Positions 46,863-57,979 of a DNA stretch of 64,000 bases are shown one piece after another (the first letter of the stretch is position 1; every line of letters starts with the position of its first letter). Source of the DNA: Combretum micranthum (taxonomy: Eukaryota > Streptophyta > Magnoliopsida > Myrtales > Combretaceae); assembly GCA_024138025.1 (NCBI GenBank), contig JAMXBD010001600.1:1-64000 (forward strand). Direction: 5' to 3'. The position numbers and the translations under genes were made by a program. The notes below the pieces were generated by a model that worked only from the letters and a program-made list of their open reading frames with translations, was not told the origin of the DNA and did no database searches.

Positions 46863-49174
46863 TGTAATACCCAAACCCAAAGTAAGAAAAGTTTACTAAA
46901 CTTGAGTTTTAGCTCTTTTATAACTTAATGGGCTCCATCAGTGATTATTATCCTTAGGTGGTAGTTTGAGATTAGAAAGTGGAGAAAATGAAGCGAGAGA
47001 AGCCACTTAGGTACAATAAAATTCATAATAAGGTAAGAGCTTGAGATTTCAAGGTGTTTTCGAGTGTTTTATAGCTATGTAAGCATGGAAATTTACTTGT
47101 ATATGTTGGTTCATGTTATGGATTATGAGAGATTGGGTGTTGGAATGGTTTTAGAGTTTAGAATCTTCATCCTAGCTGAAACAAGGGATGAACCATGCTT
47201 TAGAGTATGGTAAGATCTTGAAACTAACAATTTATGTTAAGGAATTTCAATAAGAAGGAGACAAGAATAGTGTAAATTAGAGAATAAACATGATATTGGG
47301 GAAGGTTTTGGTTGTAGGTTGATGTTAGAGATATTAAATGAAGGTTTATATGTGAAAGTTTTGAAAATGCAGAGCAACCATGATGAATTTGGTGGTTATT
47401 GTCAAAAATAGATGTTTTAGGCTTTCAACTTAGATTAATCGTGTTTTAACAAATGAGAGATGACAATAGAAGAGACTGGGCATAAACACGACCATCAAAT
47501 ATACCTTAAGATCACCAAAATTGGTCCTAAAACATGATTTTGATAAAGATGTCAAGTTTAAGCATGATTTTGCATCAACCTTAAAAAGCACAACACGTAC
47601 ATGAGTTGTATACCTACTTATGCTTCTCTTTATCTTCAAGAACTCGAATAATCGACTTTCTAGAAAGGCATGGCATGTACACGAGCCGTGTGCCTACCAG
47701 TGCTTCTTTTTGTTTTAAAAATGCTTTGAAACGAAAAAGAAACATGGCATGAACATGACTGACATATCTAGTTGTGTAAAGAACACGAGACATATGTCTA
47801 CCCATGTTCTTTCTAGGCCCTTTTCCTTTCTTCAATCCTTGTCCAAATTGCACAAAACTTGACCGGTTTCTTCTTAGATTTAAATAACCTTCTAAACATG
47901 ATCTTTAAGTAAAATGGCTTAAGGTAGGGTGACCTAGAAATAACAAACAATACAAGAGGGTTAAAGATAATTAATCATGAATTGATTTCAATTTCAATCA
48001 TGACCAGTTGTTGGATATTAAGCTTGAAAAGGGATTTGAGGCTCAAATCAAATTATAAGTATGCAGTAATTGCATGTTGCTTGCTAGGATAATATTAATA
48101 ACGAGACTAAGAATTTAAACTCGACTAAATTGATAGATGTTTGTTGCTTCGTAGCTTACTTTAGGAGTAGTACCCCCAGACTGGGTTACAAGCTTGGTCA
48201 CTACTTCGAGATGATGCGGTAGCTATAAGTGCTTGGACCTCCCTTGAAGCGTGTGGTAAGGACAAACGGGTAATCGATAGGGAATATTCCAAAATCAGAT
48301 GATGAGTTAGGAGCTATATGAAGTTGCAATGGAGTTATGCAGTGGTATGGACTCTTGAATAAAAAACATCGCAATAGACTGTGCTCATTAATGGCTGTAT
48401 TGTGTGGAATTGATCCGTACAAGACTGCTTCTTTCTTTTCTTTTTGATTAAAGTCTAGGGACTTATTAAACTACCCCCACCTACCACCCACCCCTTCGAT
48501 GTATGATCTGCTGAAGGAATCCTACCCTTTTTGTTTGATAGGAGTTTTGAGTACTCTTATACTTATTTACAAACTTAAATTTAATCAAACTTAATTTGTG
48601 TTTGTTGCATTAGCTTAGGCATGAATGACATGCATGTATGTGCTTGCATTACTATATACTGAGTTTTGCAACTTATTCTTTAATATTCCAGGTTCCATTG
48701 GTGGTATGATGGGGATGACTGCTACACGGCATGACTTAGTTAAATCCCAATGTACAAGACATAGGTTTTATGAGTTTTCATGAAAAAGTTTTATTGTGAT
48801 CATATTTTATGATTTGGATAATTGTAATCAAATAACTACAAAAAGATTTTTGTTTGATTTGATATGGTCCTTTACGTATAAAAGTTTTGTAATATAGTTG
48901 TATTTATTTGATGGGTGCTATGGGCAATATTTATAAATAATTATTTTGTGATACTTAATTTTCTAAATAGGTTGAGTTTATAGGTTTTGATAAATCCAAA
49001 TCATGGATAAACAAATGGCATGCTATTGGAATTTTTATAAAATTAATAATGATTTCTTAAATTAAAACTTAATTAGAAATCCATTCAATAACGGAATGCC
49101 TTACATATATCGCTTGGAGGTGATATGTATGGCATAATTGTCACGCCCTATGCATTCGAGGCGGGGCCATTACA
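46863..49174 (+). mobile_element. 5' LTR of a gypsy (Del/Tekay-like) element
   Basis: The unit begins TGTAATACCCAAACCC and ends GAGGCGGGGCCATTACA, again TGTAA/TTACA ends. It is followed two bases later by a degenerate Met PBS. The U5-side phrases (TCACGCCCTATGCATTCGAG) are typical of plant chromovirus LTR ends. A repeat array with ACACGAGCCGTGTGCC lies at 47590-47800. Start and end are inferred from dinucleotides and the PBS. No second LTR copy is present in the window to confirm them. Confidence 0.68.
47590..47800. repeat. ACACGnnCCGTGT-type repeat array in gypsy LTR
   Basis: Three related units, each with CACG..C.TG-type dyads and the phrase TGCCTACCAGTGCTTCTTT or similar, occur around 47596, 47674 and 47790. 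They include GTACACGAGCCGTGTGCC at 47677-47694. The words differ from those in the other arrays. Confidence 0.6.
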
Positions 49175-49176
49175 AG

Positions 49177-49189
49177 TGTGTCTCAGAGC
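49177..49189 (+). other. Degenerate tRNA-iMet primer binding site
   Basis: TGTGTCTCAGAGC against the canonical TGGTATCAGAGC. Position two bases after the LTR end supports the assignment despite mismatches. Confidence 0.55.
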
Positions 49190-50434
49190 TATAGGTTTAA
49201 ATTGGTTAGAGCGTGATACTTAGGATGGTGAGTCATGAGAGTGGGATTGGGACGCTCTAGCTTGTTTATGTTGGTTCATGTGCTAGCCTAAATTGAAAAT
49301 CTTGAAATAGATATGGACTAATTAAATAACAACTTGGCTAAATGTTTATTCATTTATTTTTTTCGTACTTTAGTATATTATAGGAAATGGAACCTGAAAA
49401 TAAACCTAATTTAATATTTGTTTCTGATTAAAGTACATGCTACCTTTTTATTCCTTTTGATGTGCATGCTATCATTATTCCTTCTTGATGGGTTGAGAAT
49501 ATTGGATTGAATAGAAATGTTGCTTTTAATTGTTTGGATGAAGTAAATGGTTAATAGATGTATCAAACATAGTGATTCCCCTTGAGGAAATTCCCTCACC
49601 CCTTACACCTTGTGATTTTAACTATTTTAATAACTTAATAATTAATATGTCAAAGAAGATAAGAAAGCAATGAGTTTAAAATGATGGAGATATGAGATGC
49701 TAGGAGAAAATGTGGCTAAATTAATGAGTTTGATGAAGAGCTTGTTAGGATTATTTTCGAACTTCAAACTTGGTTGTGTTAGTTATGTAAAGAATCTAGG
49801 TAGGATTTTATTCGATGGATGGTTATTACCACTAAATGATTGGTCAATAAAGATTATGGGATAGAATGATCAAAATAAGATGAAAGTTGTCCTCATTTGG
49901 AATGGATAAATTCTTTTCTTTTAAATGTGTTATAAGGAGATATTGACAAAACATGATATTGAAACTAGTAAGAATTAGAGTTATAAATGATGCATAAATA
50001 ATGGTATATAATGGATGATATAGGGTGATTGATATATATATATATATATATTATAATTAATATAGTTTAGGACTCTAGAGAAGATTAAAAAAAAAGAGAG
50101 GATTAAATCAGTTATCAAGGTGATTGGGAGCAAAATTTAGTGAAAGAACTTACAACTATATGATATGTTTTAGATACATGAAGAGTGATAAATTGTGTTT
50201 GCTTGTTGTGGTGATTAGTTTAAATGAATTCATGAAGATATCATAATTGTTGTTGCATGAAATAGGAATTAATTTGAGTGAATTAGAAGAGACTTCCTAA
50301 GTGTAGATTGAGTAGAATTTGAATATATTAGTAATTGTCCTATTTGGAGAATGTTAATAAAGATGTGGTTGATTTGTCCAATTGAAGTGTTTATGTAACT
50401 TAACAAAACCTAATAAAATGTTTGAGGAACCTAG
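49190..50434 (+). mobile_element. Decayed internal region after the 46863 LTR
   Basis: No clear gag, protease or RT motif. A coding-like fragment near 49690-49850 (ENVAKLMSLMKSLLG, LFSNFKLG) is not assignable. A (TA)n run is at 50034-50050. The region may be strongly eroded gag or unrelated sequence up to repeat D copy 2. Confidence 0.35.
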
Positions 50435-50618
50435 AAGAGCCAATTCTTTACTAAAAGCATTTCTTTACTCTTAAGGATCTCTAGATGAAAAATTATGAAC
50501 TAGGTCCTTGTACTAAGACAATAAGATAAAAAATTTAAAATTAAAAGAATATTCCTAAATAGCAAAGAAGAGCAAACCATAGAATGCTTTTGGAAATTTT
50601 GAGTTGAAAAGTGAACAA
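50435..50618 (+). repeat. Dispersed direct repeat D, copy 2
   Basis: Second copy of the unit at 45911-46090, same orientation, with several small indels and substitutions. It suggests that the 46.1-50.4 kb interval, including the LTR element, lies between two copies of an older repeat. Confidence 0.75.
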
Positions 50619-51013
50619 CAACTCCCACATGGAAGATTTCACATCTCATACTTAGGGTGAGTGGGTATGTAATAATGGTAAGGTATAATATTTCACCCAT
50701 GCTTTTTTAACTACTAAGGACATTGTTAGAATATTAACTAGCCATATTAGATAGAAATATTAGTTAGAAATGAGATGTTTAGAAACTATCATTAATAATT
50801 CTTGTACTAATTTAAAGAATGTAATTTTTATGTGAAGAAATAAAAGCTTCTTTAATAAGTCTTTATTATTTTTATATTCCATTTTCTCTCTATTATGTTA
50901 ATTTGGCAACTAAGCTTAAAATTTTTAGAATTATCCATGTTTGGTGCATGTTGGTCCTAACTTATAGTACCAATTAAAAAACTATCTTATAACTCTCTAA
51001 TTAACAATGTAGC
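50619..51013. other. Intergenic stretch with possible copia LTR remnant
   Basis: TGTTAGAATATTAACTAGCC at about 50726 and CCATTTTCTCTCTATTATG near 50879 resemble the start and the 3' part of short copia LTRs, but no CA end with matching TSD could be fixed. Confidence 0.3.
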
Positions 51014-51021
51014 AATCCAAG

Positions 51022-51451
51022 TATGGGTGCAAATGAGCTAGCATGATCCGAGGTTTTGCTGGTGCAGGCTCAACTCGTTTAAATTTTAACAAGCTCAAGC
51101 TGAGATGGGCTCTTAATGAGCCTAGAATGTGTAGGTCCCGAGCCCATTAAGAATCGTCAAGCTCAAGCTTTGCTCGTAGGCTCATTTAGCGTATACAATT
51201 ATAAAATTAATAAAAATATTTATATAAATATTAATATATATTAACAATATTATATACATATGTTACAATTAGTCTATTCACAAGCCTAATTCACAAGTCT
51301 GAAGACAAGTTTAAGCATAGCTCGTTTAGCTAAACAAGCTTGAGTCTGAGCTCAAGCTTGGCTTGTTTAGCTAAACGAGCAGAGCTGGGCTAGGCTAAAA
51401 ACAAGCCGTGCTCAGATTGCTTACAAGTAACTTGATTCGTTTGTAGCCCTA
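51022..51451. mobile_element. hAT-type MITE, TSD AATCCAAG/AATCTAAG
   Basis: The left end TATGGGTGCAAATGAG and the reverse complement of the right end (TAGGGCTACAAACGAA) are imperfect TIRs. The subterminal regions carry many GAGCTCAAGC/GCTTGAGCT and CTCGTTTAGCTAAAC repeats in both orientations, as in common plant hAT MITEs. The flanking 8-bp sequences (51014-51021 and 51452-51459) differ at one base. No coding sequence. Confidence 0.82.
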
Positions 51452-52199
51452 AATCTAAGCAACATCTTGCAATTGAAAAGAATTAACAAAACAAATTCTT
51501 TAGATATGGTTTGGTTAGTTAAGACCATAGGGGTGAGATTTTGTAATCCTTTAGCTTGAGCTCTCATCATGGAACCGGTGATTTGATTCCTATTAAGTGT
51601 GGAAGAAAGAACATGTAAATTTAGTTTCTTAGAACATATATGTAACAGCTGATCAAAATTATTATTATCATTCTTGATAAGTTTTCTGCATTGATCTTTT
51701 GTAGAGTAATTTCAATAGAGTGCCAACATTTCTCTAAAACCTTTTAAGGCTTTGAATATTGCAAATGAAGAGGAGAACCTCTCCATATATAGATGTTGGC
51801 TGATGAACTTGATCGTTTAATGATACTAAGATGGACAAACAAAGACAATTAAGGGGAGTTGCCGGATCACTTCTCATGGTTAACTAATAAGATTAAAATC
51901 TCATGATCAAACATATGAATCTAGGCTTATAAGAAATTAGACCAATACAAATTAAGCTTAATTCTTTAGATTTGCTTCCAATAAAAGAAATTAGTTAAAA
52001 ATATTAAATCGGGCCAAAAGTAACCAGTTACCAAGGTAAGTCTTTATATAAAGTAACCAAATATAAACAACTTTCTAGCATAAGTCGTACATTTAATTTC
52101 CACTCAAGTTTAACATTGCACCTATGATATTTAAGGAAAATATTATTCTGGAAGGGATCAACTTTTAGGACTAAGTTTAAAAATCAACTTTCTAAGTGC

Positions 52200-52404
52200 T
52201 TAAAAAATGATATTGATGATATATATAAAGTGGTGTAAGCAATGGATCAACATTTTAAATAGTTAACAAATAAATACAAATAAAGATCCTCAATTTTTAT
52301 CATTTTATATAGCGTTGATCCTTTTTTTTTTTCAACCTCTTAAAACGTTATCACTTATTTCCATCAATTTATATAATGTTGGTTTTTTTAACCATTTAAA
52401 ATAT
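52200..52404. repeat. Dispersed repeat R, copy 1 (partial)
   Basis: Phrases such as AACCTCTTAAAACGTTATCAC and AACCATTTAAAATAT recur in related form at 54880-55270 and 57230-57770. The right end is interrupted by the MITE at 52405. Confidence 0.5.
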
Positions 52405-52586
52405 GATTAGTGTTGTAAATGGTACTTAAACTTTAATAGATTACATAATTAGATACCTGAATTTTGAAATTAATTAATTTAATACCTAAAAAAGATTTAC
52501 ACGCACGCTAATATTATCTCCATTAATTATATAATTTGCTACCCAATTTAAATACCGTTGCAATCTTAAGCTCACCACATTTACCC
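52405..52586. mobile_element. MULE-type MITE, copy 3 (TSD TTTAAAATAT)
   Basis: It begins GATTAGTGTTGTAAATGGTAC and ends CCACATTTACCC. Identical 10-bp flanks TTTAAAATAT are at 52395-52404 and 52587-52596 (9 bp plus one shared base). Shorter than the other copies, so internally deleted. Confidence 0.65.
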
Positions 52587-52596
52587 TTTAAAATAT

Positions 52597-53751
52597 TACA
52601 CCCTATTTAAATTTACTTCAAACATTTACGAATTCTACAATTTACCTAGTTTTCAACCAACCCACTTTCCACACTATCTTACTATTACTAGTTACTAGGA
52701 TCTTTGTTTAACGGCCGGAATGAAGTTGAAATTTAAGCACATCCCCCCACCACCGGGCCTAAACGAAGTTAATAGCACCGTTCATCCTTTTGGTTTAAAA
52801 TAAGATTATTCATCATTGATCTGCTTTATGGTGTGGACAGCTAGACATGTCACATGCACTTTTATAGCAACATTCAAATCATTTGAATATTTTATTTGTC
52901 ACCAATCAGTACTCTAATTAATGGACCTGCGTCTGCTTCTTTATTTTATTTTATTTTATATTATTTTATTTTTGGGTTTTTCCTCTAACAACTTGTGCAC
53001 TCTTTCCACAGCTGTCGGTGTATAATTCATAATCTGTGCCTGTGACTTCAGGAGGAAGTAAAAAAAAAAAAAAAAGAAAAAAAATGATTATAGTTTCGAA
53101 CATTAATTTTTTAATAAGCCAAAAGTAGAATCAATCTTTATTTTACGCCATTAACTTGCGTCTTTTAAATCAGAAAAACGTGTTGCCAGACCAACCCAGT
53201 GAACACAAATTACAAAGCGCCGACGATTTCGTAAAACTGAAACATTAATCTTTCTTTTTTCCGGTCAATGTTATTGTCCATTCGTTTTCTAACGGGCATA
53301 AATCTTTAAATCTCACCAAGATGTTCAAGATCTAGTGATAAAGCGCAAATAGAATAGGATCGGTTCTGGTGCCATACGGCATAAACAGTAGATATAGCTA
53401 TTTAAAAATAAAAATTTGATTGAGCAAATTCTTAGACCCCTACTATTATATTAAGAAACATAGGCAAATAGCTAATGATAACAAAAATGGAGCAAACCAT
53501 GTAAAAAAATAAAAAAATGAAACAATCAATGCACTACAAAAGTTGATGGACGAATTTGTTGATCAAGCATGACAAGCACTAATCATTTCAGGCTGCAATC
53601 CATCATAGTGGAAATGAAAAATTCTTACAATTACTCTATGAATTTCAATAAAATATCATTTCATAAAAATCCAAAACTCAAAATTCCTCAAAAATTTGCA
53701 TATAAATATTTGTACGTATTTTTTTTATACACACAACATGAAAAGTTTTTG
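52597..53751. other. Intergenic stretch, no gene seen
   Basis: Partly GC-richer islands (52710-52800 with CCCCCCACCACCGGGCC; 53170-53230 with AAGCGCCGACGATTTCG) carry no frame or family motif. Simple repeats: (TTTTA)n at 52942-52972 and a purine tract at 53054-53084. The frame at 53569-53784 has no family features. Confidence 0.5.
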
Positions 53752-53997
53752 GGGAAAACGTTGCAAAGAGTACCTCAATTTTAATAATTTATGCAATTAA
53801 ATACCTAAACATTGAAATTAGTCAATTTGATATACGAAAAACTTTAAAAGAGACCAATTTAATACCCCAAAAGAACTTGATGAATGTATTATTATAATGA
53901 ATGAAAAGCTATTTTAGGTACTAAATTGATCAATTTCAAAGTTTAAACACTGAATTGATTAGTTTTAAAATTTAGGTACCATTCGTGATATTAATCG
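53752..53997. mobile_element. MULE-type MITE, copy 4 (TSD AAGTTTTTG/AAGTTTTTA)
   Basis: The left end GGGAAAACGTTGCAAAGAGT aligns with GGGTAAACATCGCAAATGAT of copy 2, and the right end ACCATTCGTGATATTAATCG with its right end. Flanks 53743-53751 and 53998-54006 match at eight of nine bases. Confidence 0.72.
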
Positions 53998-54293
53998 AAG
54001 TTTTTATTTAGAGGTTTATGATTGAAATAGCTACAATTCATTTGGTCAATTATATATGCTTGATTTTGTTTATGCTTGCATCTATCTTTCAGATCTAAAG
54101 GGTTTAGTTTGATGGTAATTAGGTTTTTAGCCTAATTTAATACAATTTATCAATTTTATAAGTTAGTTATAGGTAAGCTTGCAATCGAGTCAAATTAAGA
54201 TGGCACAACTTTGAGCTTGTGATACCTCTCAAATATAGATGGTGGATTTCTAATCATAGAGACTTCTTTTGGTATAATAGCTTGGAATTCGTC

Positions 54294-54348
54294 GGAACTC
54301 TAAAGTTAAGCGTGTTCTATGTAGAGTAATTCCATGATGGGTGACTCC
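54294..54348 (+). ncRNA. 5S rRNA-like segment in Cassandra 5' LTR (not a 5S gene)
   Basis: It matches the internal-control-region half of plant 5S rRNA (GAACTC.AAGTTAAGCGTG and GATGGGTGAC). The 5' part of 5S and the usual gene-cluster context are absent, and several substitutions are present. Confidence 0.85.
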
Positions 54349-54597
54349 TTATAAGTGCTAACACCAAAAAGGATAAATCCGTGTGGTGAGTGGTCAAAGC
54401 GGACAATACCTCAATAAGTGGAGTTCAAATGCATTATAGGTGGTATTATAGTAGTTTACCAGCCGGAAGTATAGACTAAGTGATGAAACTGATAAGAACG
54501 TTGTTCTATAAGTGCGGAAGTATGTAATGCTCCTTAAATATAGATGGTGCAACTCTAATAACAGAAGCACCTTTTGGTGTAATGACTTGAGGTTCGA

Positions 54598-54653
54598 TGG
54601 AACTCTAAAGTTAAGTTTGCTCCATGTAGAGTAATCCCATGATGGGTAACCCC
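54598..54653 (+). ncRNA. 5S rRNA-like segment in Cassandra 3' LTR (not a 5S gene)
   Basis: Second copy of the same segment. It carries different substitutions from the 5' LTR copy (AAGTTAAGTTTGC against AAGTTAAGCGTGT; GGGTAAC against GGGTGAC). Confidence 0.85.
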
Positions 54654-54749
54654 CAAGGAAGCGTTTGCACCAAAAAGGATAAAACCGTATGACGAAGAGC
54701 TAAAGCGGATAATACCTCGATGGATGGAGTTTCGGAGCATTACAGAGCT

Positions 54750-55460
54750 CAAGGTCTTGAACAAAGCTTGAGGCCGACTAAAGCTTGGCCAAGTTTAAAA
54801 TTTTCAGCTCAAGCCTAATTTAAACTGACATTATGCAAAATCAAGCCTAACTCAACTAAGCTTATTTAGACTTAATTTATTAAAAAAAAAAAGTTATTTG
54901 GTAGTAGATTCATTTAAGGTATTAATGTTTTAAGTGATTAAAAAAACAAATCATTGTTTTGTAAAATAAATCAACGAAGTATTAATATTTTACAAAATTT
55001 ATTTAATATATCAATATTTGGATTAATTTTCAATTAAGTTTCTTATTTTCATCAATAGTTAGTTACTAATACCTTATTTGACTCGCTTTATAAAACATTG
55101 ATTCATCTTTTTAATCACTTGAAACGTTGATATCTTAAATAAATTTATCCCTAAACTTTAATTCCTCTTTTTAACCACTTGAAGTGTTGATATCTTAAAT
55201 AAACTCCTCTTTTTAACCACTTGAAGTGTGGATATCTTAAATAAACTTACCTTTAAACGTTAATTCCTTTTGCTGTAATTTACGTAAATAAAATTGATAA
55301 TTGAAATATATATGGTCCACTCGAGTTCAATCAGATGTGATGACCAATCAAGTTATATATTGTGAAGTTTGAGCTTAACTCGACTAAAATATTCTTGAAT
55401 TTCAGAAAAAGCGAGCTAAGTTTGAGTAGTTATTGTGAACTGGTATGGTTTATTTACAAC
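54750..55460. repeat. Eroded hAT-like MITE with repeat R copy 2
   Basis: GAGCTCAAGG, AAGCTTGAGGCC and TCAAGCCTAA motifs on the left (54750-54875) and TTTGAGCTTAACTCGAC on the right (55368-55384) resemble hAT MITE subterminal repeats. The Cassandra element lies at the left of this unit, and repeat R (about 54880-55270) fills its middle. A tandem part at 55115-55250 repeats TTTTTAACCACTTGAAGTGT with GATATCTTAAATAAA about every 60 bp. Confidence 0.5.
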
Positions 55461-57159
55461 TTAATTATAAGACTTAGGGAATGACCAAATTATTTTAAAA
55501 TATTAGTAAAGTGGTATGGATTAATAAATTTGACAAAATGATCACCAGATTGATATATTTGCTTTCAACTTTTTTTAAGGTAGTTTCGTGCAAAATAAGC
55601 CATGAAATGGAGTTTTATTTTAATAAACCTCGTGGGCTTATATTGAATCAAGTAAGCTCAATTTTATATTGATGAGAACAAAGTAAATGCAATTTGAATA
55701 ATTGAGTTTAGAATCTTATTTCAAAAAGAAAAAAAAAATAGCTACCATTCAATTGTCATCCTTTGACATTCGGACACATGGATGCTAGTTGCAGAACTGA
55801 TAAGTTCTTTTAATCATCGTAGCATTCACACATGCTGCCCTAATGTTTAGATGTTACACCTTAGTGTTTGGATGTTGTCACTTCTTCATCACGATAGAAT
55901 GTTCTAATCACACTGAAAAAAGTATGATGTGTTGTTCATATGCTAGCTTATGTTAAATTTAGACTAAATTTTTGTTTCCCCCATCTCTTGAGTCAATTGT
56001 AATTTACTCTGGTATACCTTGATTCATATATGAGTTTATAATTAAAATTGAAAGTGACTAAAATTAAGAATTTATGAGATGGAGATACTGATGAACATAT
56101 ACCTAGAGAGGTGAGATAAAAGCTTATCTATTACCGTTGAGTGATCTGAAGACCTTATCTTGAAGAAAACGAGCTGACTTGAAGAAGTCACCATCTTTAG
56201 CAATGAGTTTAGGCCATTTTTTAGTCAAATTTCTTTGTTCATGGGCTCAAACGGATACTCTTAGTATTTGTGCTAGGTTTTAATTTTAATACAACTCTTT
56301 ATAGGCACATATGTTTTTAACGCCATCTATAGCATTAGTTTTGTCTTTTCATGTACTTTATGTCCTAAAGTTTAGGACTTTTCTATTTTGGTAGCTTTAA
56401 ATTTGCTTATATTGTATGCCATCAGGTAAGTAGATGGACACTTATAAGTCTTTTAGTAAAATTTTACAAAGTTGACATTACCTTTGTTCTTCCTAAATTC
56501 TCGAATTTCATATAGATTTTAAATTTGAATGTCACATACTAGGAATTCTCATAATAAATTGGTATTTGAGAATCAAACTTTGGATATTTATAAAAACAAC
56601 AGATTGTGATATAAATCTTAATTCAATTTCACATCACCCATTGCATCAAGAGTAAGCTCAACTCAACCCACCCAATAGTTTTGTCTAGTGTATTAAACTT
56701 ATATTAAAGCACTAGACATGATGGGCCCATTTGTATTTAAAAACCATGAAAAGCCTATGAGGAGTTACAAAAGAATTAAGACGCTTGAGTAGGGTGATTT
56801 CATTAGCAACTCATCTCATTTACAAAAGGTTAAAGCACTGAAATCTAGAAATAGGGTCCTCGTTGTTTTAGTCAATTGGAGCATTTTAATGGTTTTAAAA
56901 ATGTTGACACTTAACTAAAATCGCTACAAGAAGAATGAAAAACCATTATTTAAATGAGCACAAGCAAAAATAATCAATAATTCTCTTGAAGGATCTTAAG
57001 CTCTTAAATACGCGAGTTTTTCCGTTTTCTCCCATGCGTCTATGCAATAACATTCCTCTATATGTTATCATTTCGAGATTTTCTATAGTCATTTACCAAA
57101 GGATTTGCTTATAATTGACCATTAGCAGCACCCCATTATAAAAGAAGTAATGTTAGAGG
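55461..57159. other. AT-rich intergenic stretch, no gene seen
   Basis: No frame with family features on either strand and no terminal repeats were found. GC-richer patches around 55740-55920 and 56140-56220 give no recognisable motif. Confidence 0.5.
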
Positions 57160-57179
57160 AAATAATAATAATAATAATA

Positions 57180-57210
<31 letters not shown>
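57160..57210. repeat. (AAT)n-(ATT)n mirror microsatellite
   Basis: AATAATAAT repeated and then directly ATTATTATT repeated forms a self-complementary stretch that could fold into a long hairpin. Confidence 0.9.
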
Positions 57211-57229
57211 CAAAGACAGTCAATCAAAC

Positions 57230-57417
57230 CGTAAATCATATAAGAGGTATCAAATAGTTAAAAATGTAATATTTTACAAAGTGAATTAAATAAAATATCA
57301 ATGTTTTAAAAGTTTTATTTAAAGCATTAACATTTAAACTAATTTTCGGTTAATTGTTTCTAATTCTCCCTAGTGATCAATTATAGATTCTTTATTTGAC
57401 TCATTTTGCACTACTTA
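57230..57417. repeat. Dispersed repeat R, copy 3 (left part)
   Basis: Related to 54880-55270 (CTTTATTTGACTCATTTTGCAC corresponds to CCTTATTTGACTCGCTTTATA). It continues after the Tourist-like MITE at 57652-57770. Confidence 0.55.
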
Positions 57418-57648
57418 GGGTCTGTTTGTTTTGGTTTTTTTCCGGCAGATACAGACATTTTTTAAACTTTTTTCTAACAAATTATTTATCAAGAAATAGA
57501 TATAGATAAAAAAAATTGACAGTTCTCATCAAAAAATCAAATATAACAAATTTAGATAAAATTTAGATGCAAATCGGATATATTTTGCACATATCATTTT
57601 AAAAAAAGATACAGATACAGATGAAAAGCAGACAATCCAAACAGACCC
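57418..57648. mobile_element. Tourist-like (PIF/Harbinger) MITE, TSD TTA
   Basis: The ends are GGGTCTGTTTGTTTTGG and, reverse-complemented at the right, GGGTCTGTTTGGATTG. The flanks are TTA on both sides (57415-57417, 57649-57651), the PIF/Harbinger target. It is 231 bp, has no coding sequence, and is inserted inside repeat R. Confidence 0.88.
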
Positions 57649-57979
57649 TTAAAATATCGATATTTTAAATTAATTTATTTTTAAGTATTAATTTTTTTAA
57701 TCATTTAAAATATCGATATTTTAAATGAATTTATTGCAAAATATCAATATATATATATATATATTTTGTAATTTATCCGCCTTTGGAAAGATTCATCGAG
57801 GTGGGAAAAATAATACTCCAGGATTTGACCAGGGGTCATCATTGTTATATGAAGTTAAGTGTACTGTCTTCAGGAAGAAAACATGATGCTTTATAATTAC
57901 ACTCAAACGGCTAATATGACTACATGAGAATTATTTTGCTTGAAAAAATTAGGAGGGGAGGAAAAAGAAGAAAAAGAAC

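Larger units (their letters stand above)
54218..54744 (+). mobile_element. Cassandra TRIM retrotransposon, TSD GAGCT
   Basis: Two direct LTRs, 54218-54438 (TGTGATACC...ATTATA) and 54523-54744 (TGTAATGC...CATTACA), enclose only about 84 bp. The outer flanks are GAGCT on both sides (54213-54217, 54745-54749). Each LTR carries a segment resembling the 3' half of 5S rRNA (GGAACTCTAAAGTTAAG followed by GAGTAAT.CCATGATGGGT), at about 54294-54348 and 54598-54653. That is the defining feature of Cassandra elements, whose LTRs include a 5S-derived Pol III promoter region. A degenerate Met PBS (TGGTATTATAG) starts at 54441, and a purine-rich stretch precedes the second LTR. It encodes no protein and would rely on other elements for movement. 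The 5' LTR ends ATTATA in place of ATTACA, a point mutation. Confidence 0.95.

Noticed and set aside
54294..54653. Genuine 5S rRNA genes
   Set aside because: Only the 3' half is similar, substitutions are many, and both copies sit inside the LTRs of a Cassandra element with its own TSD.
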